Source: Pseudomonadota bacterium
GTDB taxonomy: Bacteria; Desulfobacterota; Anaeroferrophillalia; Anaeroferrophillales; Tharpellaceae
DNA: 22,317 nt
Reading direction: 5' to 3'
Assembly (NCBI GenBank): GCA_015486445.1
Contig: WFRT01000130.1
Coordinates: 1 to 22,317, forward strand
Shown piece by piece: positions 7,339 through 14,271 of the stretch. The position numbers and the translations under genes are program-made. The notes under the pieces are model-generated. The model saw only the letters and a program-made list of their open reading frames with translations, did not search any database and was not told the origin of the DNA. The number at the start of each line of letters is the position of its first letter. The first letter of the stretch is position 1.

Positions 7339-8502
7339 TCAATGGACTTCGTCTTCGTCAAGGTCGAGAATCTTTTCACCCAGAATGTAAACCAGGCCGA
7401 CGAAGGAAAGGCCGCCGCAGAAGACCAGCATCTCGGGGACCGTGGGGGCGTACTGGTTGTAGAACCGGGCGCAGGTGGCGCCGACTTCATGCCAGAGAGG
7501 TACGATCTGGCCGGCCAGCATCAGGTCGTAGCGCATATAGAAGATTCCGCAGATGCTGATGGCCGAGCAGATGAACATCACGGCCTGGTTCCGGGCCCGG
7601 GTCAGGAGGATGAAAATGAACGGGACCAGGAGACCGCAGGTAATTTCGAAGAACCAGAAATTGATTTTCAGAGGCCCTTCAAAACTGTCGATGGCCTGGG
7701 TTTTGCCTCCGGCATAAGCGAGAGTGCCGATAATGTGGCTCCAGGTGTCGAAGAACATCATGATAAAGATGGCGAAAACGAAGAGCCAGCCAAGATTTCT
7801 GAAAGACTGGTTGAGACGGTTGTCAAAGGGGCGCTGCTTGACGTGGCGCGAGAGGTAGGTGAAAAAGATAATGGCGGCGGTGCCGGAGAAAAAGGCTGAA
7901 ACGATGAAGTAGATCGGCATGTAGGCGCCGAACCAGAAAGGCCGGCCCTGCAGGGTGCCGAACACCGCACCCATGTTGCTGTGGGCGGCAAGACCGAAGG
8001 ACAGGCCCAGAAAACCCAGAATAGAGCCCAGTTTGTGGTTGTTGTAGACCAGGGCGATAAACTCGGTAATCATGAAGGCCAGGTAGAAGGAATAGAGACA
8101 GGCCATCCACCAGATACCCGATTTGAAGTTGGGAGTCAGGACGAAATAGTACATTTTCCAGGGAGAATCGAGTTCGAACATGAGGCAGACAAACCCCCCC
8201 ATGATCGTCACGACGGAAAGGAAAACAGCACGTTTGGCGATGGGAGCGAAAGCGTCGAAATGGAAAACGTGGCCGATGGCTGAAATGATGCAGAGCCCGG
8301 TCGAGGTGACGACGAAGAAAATGTAGGCTCCAAGCAGCAGGGCGATGGGCATTTCCCGCGTGGTTCCGTAAAGTTCCAGATGCCCCTGGAACAGGCCCTT
8401 GATCCCGATGGCTACGGCGACCGCCAGGGATAACGCAAATATCACACAGAGCAGAAGTTCCAGTTTGCTGAATTTGAGTGAGAAATTAAACCTTTTCTTC
8501 AT
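7339..8502 (-). CDS. NrfD/PsrC-family integral membrane quinone-interacting subunit
   Basis: This 387-aa polytopic membrane protein shows about ten hydrophobic segments, consistent with the NrfD/PsrC/HybB family that anchors a ferredoxin subunit and reacts with menaquinone. Family-like features are the HVFHFDAFAPIAKRAVFLS segment, the FELDSPWKMY loop and the conserved acidic/Trp-rich loops. The ATG at 8502 has an AGGGAG ribosome site 9 nt upstream. It is the first gene of the three-gene minus-strand operon with the ferredoxin and the triheme cytochrome. The set resembles the Cbc4-type (cytochrome, FeS, NrfD) complexes of Geobacter and the DsrJOP part of Dsr. I cannot assign it to a named complex, so I leave the symbol empty. 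Confidence 0.9.
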   Translation of the reverse strand: MKKRFNFSLKFSKLELLLCVIFALSLAVAVAIGIKGLFQGHLELYGTTREMPIALLLGAYIFFVVTSTGLCIISAIGHVFHFDAFAPIAKRAVFLSVVTIMGGFVCLMFELDSPWKMYYFVLTPNFKSGIWWMACLYSFYLAFMITEFIALVYNNHKLGSILGFLGLSFGLAAHSNMGAVFGTLQGRPFWFGAYMPIYFIVSAFFSGTAAIIFFTYLSRHVKQRPFDNRLNQSFRNLGWLFVFAIFIMMFFDTWSHIIGTLAYAGGKTQAIDSFEGPLKINFWFFEITCGLLVPFIFILLTRARNQAVMFICSAISICGIFYMRYDLMLAGQIVPLWHEVGATCARFYNQYAPTVPEMLVFCGGLSFVGLVYILGEKILDLDEDEVH

Positions 8503-8930
8503 TGTTTCATTCTCCCTAAATGCCGAATTAGAAGATTAAAAAAACAGGATTAAAAACAGGCTTTTTCAACCTCTCCGGGGTTTCCGGCCATTTCCACGAT
8601 GCGCGGATGCGCGCCGGGAGGCTCCGGTGCCGAAAAAAAACCAAATTTGTACTGTATGCTGTGGACTTTATTGGCAAAAAGCAGAGGGACGCTTACCATA
8701 ATGAATTTGTTAATGCAAGAGGATTATTTCACAGGTGCAAAATCGAATATTGTATAATCCTGTGTTTGAAAATCCCCTGTTTGTAGAGGCCTTGTAAAAA
8801 CATAGATTTATGATGGAAAGGGGACGGAGAAACTCTTTTGCGGGAGTTGGGCGCGGGCTATTTTTTTTTGCCTAAAAAAATGTTTGGTAACGACGGTTCC
8901 GGCAAACCCGGCGGGATCGTCCCGGCCGGC
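8503..8930. other. Gene-free region between the nrfD operon and the atp terminator
   Basis: About 430 nt without a credible gene. It must hold the promoter of the minus-strand nrfD operon, but I see no convincing -35/-10 pair there. Visible details are a small GC hairpin (GCGC-GGAT-GCGC near 8600-8613), homopolymer A and T tracts, and an AT-rich stretch at about 8690-8815 that is the likeliest promoter area. A + strand ORF running through 8838-9056 has no family resemblance and overlaps the terminator. Confidence 0.5.
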
Positions 8931-8967
8931 AAAAAAAGCGGGCTTCCCGGATTCCGGGAAGCCCGCT
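8931..8967 (-). terminator. Rho-independent terminator of the atp operon
   Basis: GCGGGCTTCCCGG (8938-8950) and its perfect inverse (8954-8966) form a 13-bp stem with a 3-nt loop, plus one further A-T pair at the base. Read on the minus strand, seven Ts follow (complement of 8931-8937). It lies about 79 nt behind the atpE stop and is oriented to end that operon. Confidence 0.95.
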
Positions 8968-9045
8968 ACTATACTCGACTGAACTGGCAGGGTCTGTTAA
9001 AAAAACAGACAAGTAGTACTGTTGCTGTTGTTCTCTGGAACCGGA

Positions 9046-9372
9046 CTAGATCTTGAGCACGAGCATCAGGGCGATAACCAGGGCGTAAATGACCAGAGAT
9101 TCGATCATGGCCAGGCCGATGATCATCGGAGTGGTGATTTTGCTGGCGGCGCTGGGATTGCGGCCGATGCTGTCGAGAGCCGATTTGATACCCATCGACT
9201 GACCGAGGGCTCCACCGAAAGCGGCGACGGCAATCGCCAGGGCGGCGGCGTACGCGACACCGGTTCCGTCAAAGCTCTTGGCAGCGGCTTCCGCGGCGGC
9301 TTCATTGGCGAACGCGGCACTGGCCATGCACAGGGTAGCAATCGCGGTGATAATCTGCATTACTTTTTTCAT
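9046..9372 (-). CDS. atpE: ATP synthase F0 subunit c with N-terminal presequence
   Basis: This is the rotor-ring proteolipid of the F-type ATP synthase. At 108 aa it is longer than the usual 75-90 because the first 22 residues look like a signal peptide (MKK, hydrophobic core, cleavage after AFA), then an Ala/Glu-rich stretch. Two membrane helices flank the polar loop SIGRNPS at about 68-74. The ion-binding carboxylate is E91 in AMIESLVIY. Q58 lies 33 residues ahead of E91 and is followed by S92 and Y96. These are most of the Na+-binding residues known from Ilyobacter-type c subunits, but the position of their T67 is a leucine (L93). The ribosome site AAGGAGGTGA is close to ideal, fitting the high synthesis needed for a multimeric ring. 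It is the last gene of atpZ-I-B-E, followed by a strong terminator. Confidence 0.96.
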   Translation of the reverse strand: MKKVMQIITAIATLCMASAAFANEAAAEAAAKSFDGTGVAYAAALAIAVAAFGGALGQSMGIKSALDSIGRNPSAASKITTPMIIGLAMIESLVIYALVIALMLVLKI

Positions 9373-9461
9373 GTTGTCACCTCCTTAAATAAATTTCCAA
9401 AATATTTTTCGGTTGTTCTTCCTCCGGCCCGCTGCCGGGGGAAGTAATTATCCCGCCTGGA

Positions 9462-10169
9462 TCAGTGATCGTGTGAGATCGCTCCCTGGAAATAGGCCAG
9501 GGCAAGCAGGGTGAAGACAAAGGTCTGTACGAAGGCCACGAACAGTCCCAGGAAAGCGAGTGGAACCGGGACCAGGATCGGGGCCAGCATGACAAAGATG
9601 GCGGCTACCAGGTGGTCGCCCATAATGTTGCCGAAGAGACGCAGAGAGAGCGACATGGGGCGGGCCAGGTGGCCGATAATCTCGATCGGAATCATCAGGG
9701 GGGCAAGCCAGAGAAAAGGGCCGACGAATTGTTTCAGATATTTGGGGCCGTGTTCTTTCCAGCCGAAATAGTGGGTCAGGAAAAAGACCGTCAGGGCGCA
9801 GGCGGCGGTCGTGTTGATGTTGCCGGTCGGCGGGTTGAATCCCGGGATGAGACCGGAAAGGTTGCAGAACAGAATGAAGAAGATTCCCGCTCCAATAACG
9901 AACAGATAGTCACGGGCGACGTTTTCGCCCAAGGTGTCGCCAATCAGCTTGACAATCCCTTCCACCATGCTTTCGAGCAGGTTCTGCAGGGTGAATTTAC
10001 CCTCGGGCACAATCAGCTCTTCCGGGTCCAGGCTCCTTATCTTTCGGGTTCCGATAAGGACCATGATGACGATGAGCAGGGAAATCAGGATGGCATTGGC
10101 AACATGACCGGGAAGCTGGTTCAAGCCGGGGATCAGACCTACCCAGGTAATCATTGGAGCATGATGCAT
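9462..10169 (-). CDS. atpB: ATP synthase F0 subunit a
   Basis: This 235-aa membrane subunit provides the ion half-channels next to the c ring. The essential arginine is R177 in the family signature SLSLRLFGNIMGDH, and PIEIIGHLARP precedes it. It has about five to six hydrophobic helices. The ATG at 10169 has an AAGGA ribosome site 7 nt upstream. It lies between atpI (75 nt upstream) and atpE (89 nt downstream) on the minus strand. The F1 genes and atpF are not in this window, so the ATP synthase genes are split into at least two loci, as in many deltaproteobacteria. Confidence 0.97.
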   Translation of the reverse strand: MHHAPMITWVGLIPGLNQLPGHVANAILISLLIVIMVLIGTRKIRSLDPEELIVPEGKFTLQNLLESMVEGIVKLIGDTLGENVARDYLFVIGAGIFFILFCNLSGLIPGFNPPTGNINTTAACALTVFFLTHYFGWKEHGPKYLKQFVGPFLWLAPLMIPIEIIGHLARPMSLSLRLFGNIMGDHLVAAIFVMLAPILVPVPLAFLGLFVAFVQTFVFTLLALAYFQGAISHDH

Positions 10170-10244
10170 GGTTTTTCCTTGAAATAAAGTCTTTTGTTAA
10201 ATGGTTTCCAGGCTGTGTATTCTCACGCCTGTTTGTATGTTACT

Positions 10245-10649
10245 CTATTTCCCCGGGGTATCCTGGGGTTTGCTGAAGACCGCGTAAGCCAAGGCTTCGA
10301 AGGCGATACTGATAAGCAGCGCCGAAAAGCCGGTCAGGAAGGCGACCGGGTGGCAGAGTTTGCACAGTATCGCGGCAATGGTGAAAAAGGCCAGGCCGAA
10401 GGTATAGAGCAACAGCTTCAACCCCAGCCGGCCGGCCGCCCTGGCTTCCAGTCCGTCTTCGTCGACTCCGGCAAAAGCCCGGGTAACCGTGGTGCTGAGC
10501 AGGAGAAAATAGACAAACGACAACCCGCCCCCGACCAGCACCCCGGTCGTGCCGAAGCTGCTGCCTCGAGCCGGCAGGGTCACCAGGGCCAAAACTGCGG
10601 TAATGATCAGGATATTGACATTGATTCGCAGCAGGCGTTTATCTTTCAT
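10245..10649 (-). CDS. atpI: AtpI-like ATP synthase assembly/accessory membrane protein
   Basis: This 134-aa protein has four hydrophobic segments, as expected for AtpI, which helps assemble the c ring and may take part in Mg2+/cation supply. Sequence resemblance to AtpI is loose, so the call rests mainly on size, topology and position. Its start overlaps the end of atpZ by 11 nt, suggesting translational coupling, and atpB follows. A Cys pair CKLC lies in the third hydrophobic segment. The ribosome site in front of the ATG is weak, which fits coupling to atpZ. Confidence 0.75.
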   Translation of the reverse strand: MKDKRLLRINVNILIITAVLALVTLPARGSSFGTTGVLVGGGLSFVYFLLLSTTVTRAFAGVDEDGLEARAAGRLGLKLLLYTFGLAFFTIAAILCKLCHPVAFLTGFSALLISIAFEALAYAVFSKPQDTPGK

Positions 10650-10926
10650 TTTTCTTCAAATCTGCCCGTCGGTTGGCTTCCTCCTCCCTCTCCTGTTCGC
10701 GCTGTTCGCGTTCCAGGCTTTTCAATACGAGGTAAATCCGTTTGAAGCCGGCCGCAACACCGCACAGCAGAAGAAAGATCGTCAGCCACGGAGAAGTGCC
10801 GAGCCACTGGTCCAGGTAGTAACCGGAGACAATGCCGATGGCAACGGAAAAACCAAGTTCCAAGCCCACGGAAGCATATCGGCTGACTTGATCAAAAACC
10901 TTTTTAGTCTTGGATTTTTGCGCCAT
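10639..10926 (-). CDS. atpZ: AtpZ/AtpQ-type F0F1 ATPase small accessory subunit
   Basis: This 95-aa protein has two membrane helices (about residues 17-38 and 46-65), with the family-like pattern of an aromatic/Gly-rich first helix ending in GYYLDQWLGTSPW and a second helix ending in GFKRIYLVLK. A highly charged Glu/Arg tail follows. It is the first gene of the atpZ-I-B-E group. A GGGAAG ribosome site lies 7 nt before the ATG. AtpZ proteins are small partners of AtpI; a role in Mg2+/Ca2+ transport has been proposed for the pair. hemL lies about 130 nt upstream on the same strand, and I see no terminator between them. Confidence 0.8.
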   Translation of the reverse strand: MAQKSKTKKVFDQVSRYASVGLELGFSVAIGIVSGYYLDQWLGTSPWLTIFLLLCGVAAGFKRIYLVLKSLEREQREQEREEEANRRADLKKNER

Positions 10927-11056
10927 TTGCCAGCTTCCCGCACTTTCCGTCTGGGAAGATATTCACCCTTTCCGGCCGGACCTTTCCGGTATGTTAAAGA
11001 ACCCTAATCGCAATTAGCTGCGCTCCTTTAGCATAGCCGGTTTGTCGAAGTCAAGT

Positions 11057-12340
11057 TCAAATCTCGGCCAGGCTTGATTTGACCGCCTCCAGTGTTTTTT
11101 CGAGGTCTTCATCATTGTGGGAGGCGGAGATGAAGCCGGCTTCAAACTGTGATGGAGCCAGGTAGATGCCGCGCTGCAGGAGGCCGGCAAAGAACCGGCT
11201 GAAACGGTCGCAGTCGGAGGATTTGGCGGTTTCGTAGCTGGTCACCCTGGTCGCCGTGAAGTAGGTGCAGAGCATGGAGCCGACCCGGGTGCAGTAGTGG
11301 GGGATGCCGCGTTCCCGCAGAAGTTCATCGATGCCCTCCCCGAGGAGGGCGGACTTGCGTTCAAGCTCGGGATAGGGGTCTTCACTCTTCAAAAGCCTCA
11401 GGGTTTCCAGGCCGGCGGCCATGGCCAGGGGATTGCCGGAAAGGGTTCCGGCCTGGTAGACGGCGCCGAGCGGGGCCAGGCACTCCATGATTTCCCGGCG
11501 GCCGCCGAAAGCTCCGACCGGCAGCCCGCCTCCGATAATCTTGCCCAGGCAGGTAAGATCGGGAGTTATATTATAATGTATCTGCGCTCCTCCATAGGCG
11601 ACCCGGAAACCGGTCATGACTTCGTCAAAGATCAGGACGATGCCGTGTGCGTCGCAACGGCTTCGCAACCCCTCGAGAAACCCGGGTTCGGGTGGTATGG
11701 TGCCCATGTTGCCGGCTACGGGTTCGACGATTATGGCGGCGATCTCGCCGGCGGCGGAGGCCAGCAGTTCATCGACCGAGTCCAGGTCGTTGTAGACCGC
11801 GGACAGGGTGTGGCGGGTAAACTCTTCCGGCACCCCGGCACTGTCCGGCACGCCCAGGGTCGTGGCGCCGGAGCCGGCCGCAACCAGGAGGGCGTCGACA
11901 TGGCCGTGGTAGCAGCCGGCGAACTTGACAACCTTTTTACGCCCGGTAAAGCCCCGCGCCAGGCGGATCGCGCTCATCGTGGCCTCGGTGCCGGAATTGA
12001 CCATTCTTACCATCTCAAGGCTTGGCAGGGCCTGGCAAAGTTCCTCCGCCATCTCGATTTCAAGAATGGTCGGGGCTCCGAAGCTGGCGCCCCGGGCCAC
12101 TCTTTCCCTGACCGCGTAGACAACGGCGGGGTGAGCATGGCCGAGGATCATCGGCCCCCATGAACCGACATAGTCGATATATTCATTGCCGTCGACATCG
12201 TAGATTTTGCTGCCTCGTCCCCGGATGATAAAAGGAGGCTCGAGATTTACGGAACGAAAGGCCCTGACCGGGCTGTTAACCCCACCGGGAATTACCTTGG
12301 CGGCCCGGGCAAAAAGTTTGCGGGAGGTTGTGTGTTTCAT
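11057..12340 (-). CDS. hemL: Glutamate-1-semialdehyde 2,1-aminomutase
   Basis: This PLP enzyme converts glutamate-1-semialdehyde to 5-aminolevulinate in the C5 route to haem. The protein is typical: SRKLFARAAKVIPGGVNSPV near the N-terminus, NSGTEA and CYHGHVD for cofactor binding, FDEVMTGFR with the PLP-interacting aspartate, and the Schiff-base lysine in CLGKIIGGGLPVGAFGG (K267 when counted from the chosen start). I chose the ATG at 12340, giving 427 aa, the usual family length, with GAAGGAG 6 nt upstream. An in-frame ATG at 12361 with its own AAGGAAGG site would add seven residues and cannot be excluded. It lies 31 nt behind the SHOCT-like gene and upstream of atpZ, all on the same strand. 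Haem supply fits the cytochrome genes nearby. Confidence 0.96.
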   Translation of the reverse strand: MKHTTSRKLFARAAKVIPGGVNSPVRAFRSVNLEPPFIIRGRGSKIYDVDGNEYIDYVGSWGPMILGHAHPAVVYAVRERVARGASFGAPTILEIEMAEELCQALPSLEMVRMVNSGTEATMSAIRLARGFTGRKKVVKFAGCYHGHVDALLVAAGSGATTLGVPDSAGVPEEFTRHTLSAVYNDLDSVDELLASAAGEIAAIIVEPVAGNMGTIPPEPGFLEGLRSRCDAHGIVLIFDEVMTGFRVAYGGAQIHYNITPDLTCLGKIIGGGLPVGAFGGRREIMECLAPLGAVYQAGTLSGNPLAMAAGLETLRLLKSEDPYPELERKSALLGEGIDELLRERGIPHYCTRVGSMLCTYFTATRVTSYETAKSSDCDRFSRFFAGLLQRGIYLAPSQFEAGFISASHNDEDLEKTLEAVKSSLAEI

Positions 12341-12371
12341 GTTTTTCTCCTTCGCCATCATTTAACCTTCC

Positions 12372-12923
12372 TTATTCTTCCTGCTTTGTTTCCCAGGAGG
12401 CAAAGAGGCCTTTTTTTAACAGGGTGAATTCTTCTTCGCTGATTAATTTGCGGTCGTACAGGTCCGCCAGGCGTAGGATTTCGTCCTGTTTATTTGAGGC
12501 CTTGTTTCCCGGTAAAGTCGATTCCGGCAGGGCTTTGACGACTTCCGGCTCACGGTTTACGGCTAGTGCCTCAGGGAAATTATTTCCATTCTGTTCAGGG
12601 CGGTTGTGGATGGAGATAGAGGCCAGTCCGCCCATGAAATCGATCTTTAAGTCATGGTTGTGCCGGGAAGAAGCCCGGCACAGGTCGTTGATCAGGTTTT
12701 TACTGTTTTTCCTGTATTGGCGATAGAAAAAAATACTTGTGACCAGGAGAAACAGTAATCCTCCACCGATTACATAGCCGATATAATCGGCCAGGGCCTG
12801 GATGAAGATAATGGCCGCTGCCAGGGTTACGACAAACAGCAGATGGACCATGATGATTAGATAGCCGGTCCAGGTCTCTTTGAAAAGAGAGCTTTCTTTT
12901 TTCCGGGAGGAAGGGGTAGGCAT
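12372..12923 (-). CDS. Two-TM protein with C-terminal SHOCT-like domain
   Basis: I do not recognise a specific function for this 183-aa protein. Residues about 21-42 and 46-67 are two membrane helices forming a hairpin, followed by a basic segment (RQYRKNSKN) typical of a cytosolic side. A low-complexity linker (about 105-145) leads to a short C-terminal helix-turn-helix (about 147-174: DEILRLADLYDRKLISEEEF) that matches the SHOCT pattern of small oligomerisation domains found at protein C-termini. The gene precedes hemL by about 31 nt on the same strand and lies 215 nt behind the DUF2997-like gene. The start codon has only a weak ribosome site. Confidence 0.75.
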   Translation of the reverse strand: MPTPSSRKKESSLFKETWTGYLIIMVHLLFVVTLAAAIIFIQALADYIGYVIGGGLLFLLVTSIFFYRQYRKNSKNLINDLCRASSRHNHDLKIDFMGGLASISIHNRPEQNGNNFPEALAVNREPEVVKALPESTLPGNKASNKQDEILRLADLYDRKLISEEEFTLLKKGLFASWETKQEE

Positions 12924-13138
12924 TGCCGGAGTTTCCGTTGGTCAGCTGGATAGATGGTTGGTAAACGGGCCTGGTTCTGTTCGGTGGGTGGCAAAGATAG
13001 TGATTTTCGCGGATTAAAGCAACAAAAAAACAAAAAACATGGGGAAGATGCACGTCAGCCCGGAAGTTTAAGCGCGGGGAGATTTCCCCGGCCCGGCCGG
13101 GTTGACGCTGGGAGCTTGCCCGGATGTGAATCTGTTTG

Positions 13139-13345
13139 TCAGGGATTGAGGTGCGTAAGCTGGTCTTTTTGACGGGGATTGATGCTTTCGCTCAGGTGGT
13201 CGTGCAGGTATTTGCGGTTGGTGATTTCGTTGCCCAGGAGATGCTCTATCCTTCTCGTAATGTCCAGGCAGCTGCTATCCTGGAAATCAAACAATTCCAG
13301 GTCGACCTGGCCGTCACGATGAATGGTGATTTCTATTTTGCTCAT
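13139..13345 (-). CDS. DUF2997-like small protein
   Basis: This 68-aa protein resembles the DUF2997 family: it starts with a KIEITI-type beta strand, then a DGQVDLELFDFQDSSCLDITRRIE stretch in which the GxSCLD-like segment with the single cysteine C26 is the family hallmark, and a charged tail. The function is unknown. Elsewhere such genes occur near Ycf35-type or AAA ATPase genes, but none is seen here. It lies 57 nt behind the two-TM gene, with a GC hairpin between them, and 215 nt before the SHOCT-like gene. There is no clear ribosome site, so translation may depend on the upstream gene or mRNA structure. The family call is by eye. Confidence 0.65.
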   Translation of the reverse strand: MSKIEITIHRDGQVDLELFDFQDSSCLDITRRIEHLLGNEITNRKYLHDHLSESINPRQKDQLTHLNP

Positions 13346-13371
13346 TACTGTAATTATCTGGTGAGTGTTGT

Positions 13372-13396
13372 CCCCGGGGCGAAATGCGCCCCGGGG
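13372..13396 (-). other. Strong GC hairpin between two minus-strand genes
   Basis: CCCCGGGGCG (13372-13381) and CGCCCCGGGG (13387-13396) form a perfect 10-bp stem with a 5-nt loop. It lies 7 nt behind the stop of the two-TM gene and 27 nt before the DUF2997-like start. The minus strand has no T tract after it, so it is more likely an RNA stabiliser or partial attenuator than an intrinsic terminator. Confidence 0.6.
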
Positions 13397-13402
13397 TGGG
13401 GG

Positions 13403-13825
13403 TTAGAATCGCGGTCTAAGCCGGATTACTTTTTGGGTTTCGGTTTCCTCAGCCACCTGCTCCTGTTCCAGATCCATGGTCAGTTCTTCAATCAAAGCAG
13501 GGTTTTCCTTGAGCAGTTTCTGCAGGAGCAGGACCTTCTCCTGGGTGGTTTCGTGATCTTTTTTCCTGAAATGCTCATAGGAGCAGAGGATGATGGAGGT
13601 AAAGACCAAAGCGCCCCAGGTTATTACCAGGATGATGCCGATGCTGTGGAGGGCTGGGATGAAAACGGCTGGAATGGCCAGCAGGCCGACAAACTTTCCC
13701 GCAATCAGGCAGGCTCCCCCGATTTTGGTCAGGGTGGGAAGACCACTGATAATGCCGCTAACATCGACCTCCCTGCCGGAAGTTCTGTTGGCGGGTTGAT
13801 AACCTGTAATTTGCTGCCGATTCAT
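13403..13825 (-). CDS. Small two-TM membrane protein of unknown function
   Basis: I chose the ATG at 13825 (140 aa) because GGAGGGG lies just upstream. An in-frame ATG at 13855 would add ten residues. I do not recognise the family. Residues about 35-57 and 61-84 are hydrophobic and form a membrane hairpin. Residues about 91-125 are charged and leucine-rich (QEKVLLLQKLLKENPALIEEL), probably an amphipathic helix or short coiled coil on the cytosolic side, and the tail ends in IRLRPRF. It is the first gene behind the near-consensus promoter at 13909-13937 and heads a minus-strand run leading to the DUF2997-like gene, the SHOCT-like gene, hemL and atp. Confidence 0.7.
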   Translation of the reverse strand: MNRQQITGYQPANRTSGREVDVSGIISGLPTLTKIGGACLIAGKFVGLLAIPAVFIPALHSIGIILVITWGALVFTSIILCSYEHFRKKDHETTQEKVLLLQKLLKENPALIEELTMDLEQEQVAEETETQKVIRLRPRF

Positions 13826-13908
13826 TTTCCCCTCCTCTTGGGGCCTGTTACCCATGGTTGTACTGCGTTCAATAAGCTTGTGGTTTTTTTCTCTTTCTCT
13901 ACTATCTG

Positions 13909-13937
13909 AGTATAGCCGATTTTTTCTCGTTTGTCAA
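13909..13937 (-). promoter_or_regulatory. Near-consensus sigma-70 promoter for the hypothetical/hemL/atp run
   Basis: On the minus strand TTGACA (13937-13932) is followed by a 17-nt spacer and TATACT (13914-13909). The first gene start is at 13825, giving a leader of about 75 nt. This is one of the two best promoter matches in the window. It could drive everything down to the terminator at 8931. Confidence 0.8.
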
Positions 13938-13951
13938 ATACAGTAGACAAA

Positions 13952-13965
13952 ATAAAATATTTTAT
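13952..13965. promoter_or_regulatory. 14-bp AT palindrome upstream of the promoter
   Basis: ATAAAATATTTTAT is a perfect palindrome ending 15 nt upstream of the -35 hexamer. Flanking bases extend it imperfectly (AGAC.. and ..ATCT). It could be an UP element or the operator of an activator or repressor. An accidental AT-rich palindrome is also possible. Confidence 0.35.
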
Positions 13966-14027
13966 CTAAAGTATAAGGTAGATAAGGGTGCGCTTTGGGG
14001 ACCTGTAAAAAATATCAATGGTGTTTG

Positions 14028-14262
14028 TAGCTGTTCAGCTAAATTTCATCCCCCCTCTTTCAGGAGGGGGCGGGGATGGTTTTTCTGAGCGGTTTCGGGA
14101 AGATTTCGTTGTTTTTCCCAGCGAGCGGGAGCCCATAAGCATTGCTACTGTTTGAGCGGAGCGAGTTTTGCAATGCGGGCGTAGTGAGTGTAAGGAAAAA
14201 CAGAAATCTTAACGCTTAGCGAAGAAAAGCCGCGCCTGACCCCGTATTCGGCTGAATAGTTT
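14028..14262. repeat. Interspersed element, long copy (235 bp)
   Basis: This element shares its left end (TAGCTGTTCAGCTAAATTTC), its CTCTTTCAGGAGG segment and a nearly identical right block (about 14190-14246: GTAAGGAAAAACAGAAATCT to GCCGCGCCTG and CCCCGTA) with the copy at 6017-6153, in the same orientation. Relative to that copy it has about 98 extra bases in the middle, including a nested inverted repeat GCATTGC / GCAATGC around TTTGAGCGGAGCGAG. The terminal inverted repeats are less perfect here. It ends 10 nt behind the stop of the minus-strand 694-aa gene, as the other copy ends 20 nt behind the cytochrome gene. Confidence 0.85.
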
Positions 14263-14271
14263 CTGGTGTTT

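Noticed and set aside
8740..8765. TATAAT on the + strand as a promoter
   Set aside because: The best upstream hexamer (TTCACA) has a 19-nt spacer and no + strand gene follows.
8838..9056. 72-aa open frame on the + strand
   Set aside because: It overlaps the atp terminator and the end of atpE and has no family resemblance.
11025..11061. Possible minus-strand promoter for atpZ (TTGAAC ... TATGCT)
   Set aside because: The spacing is 19 nt and both hexamers are imperfect, so the evidence is too weak to list it.
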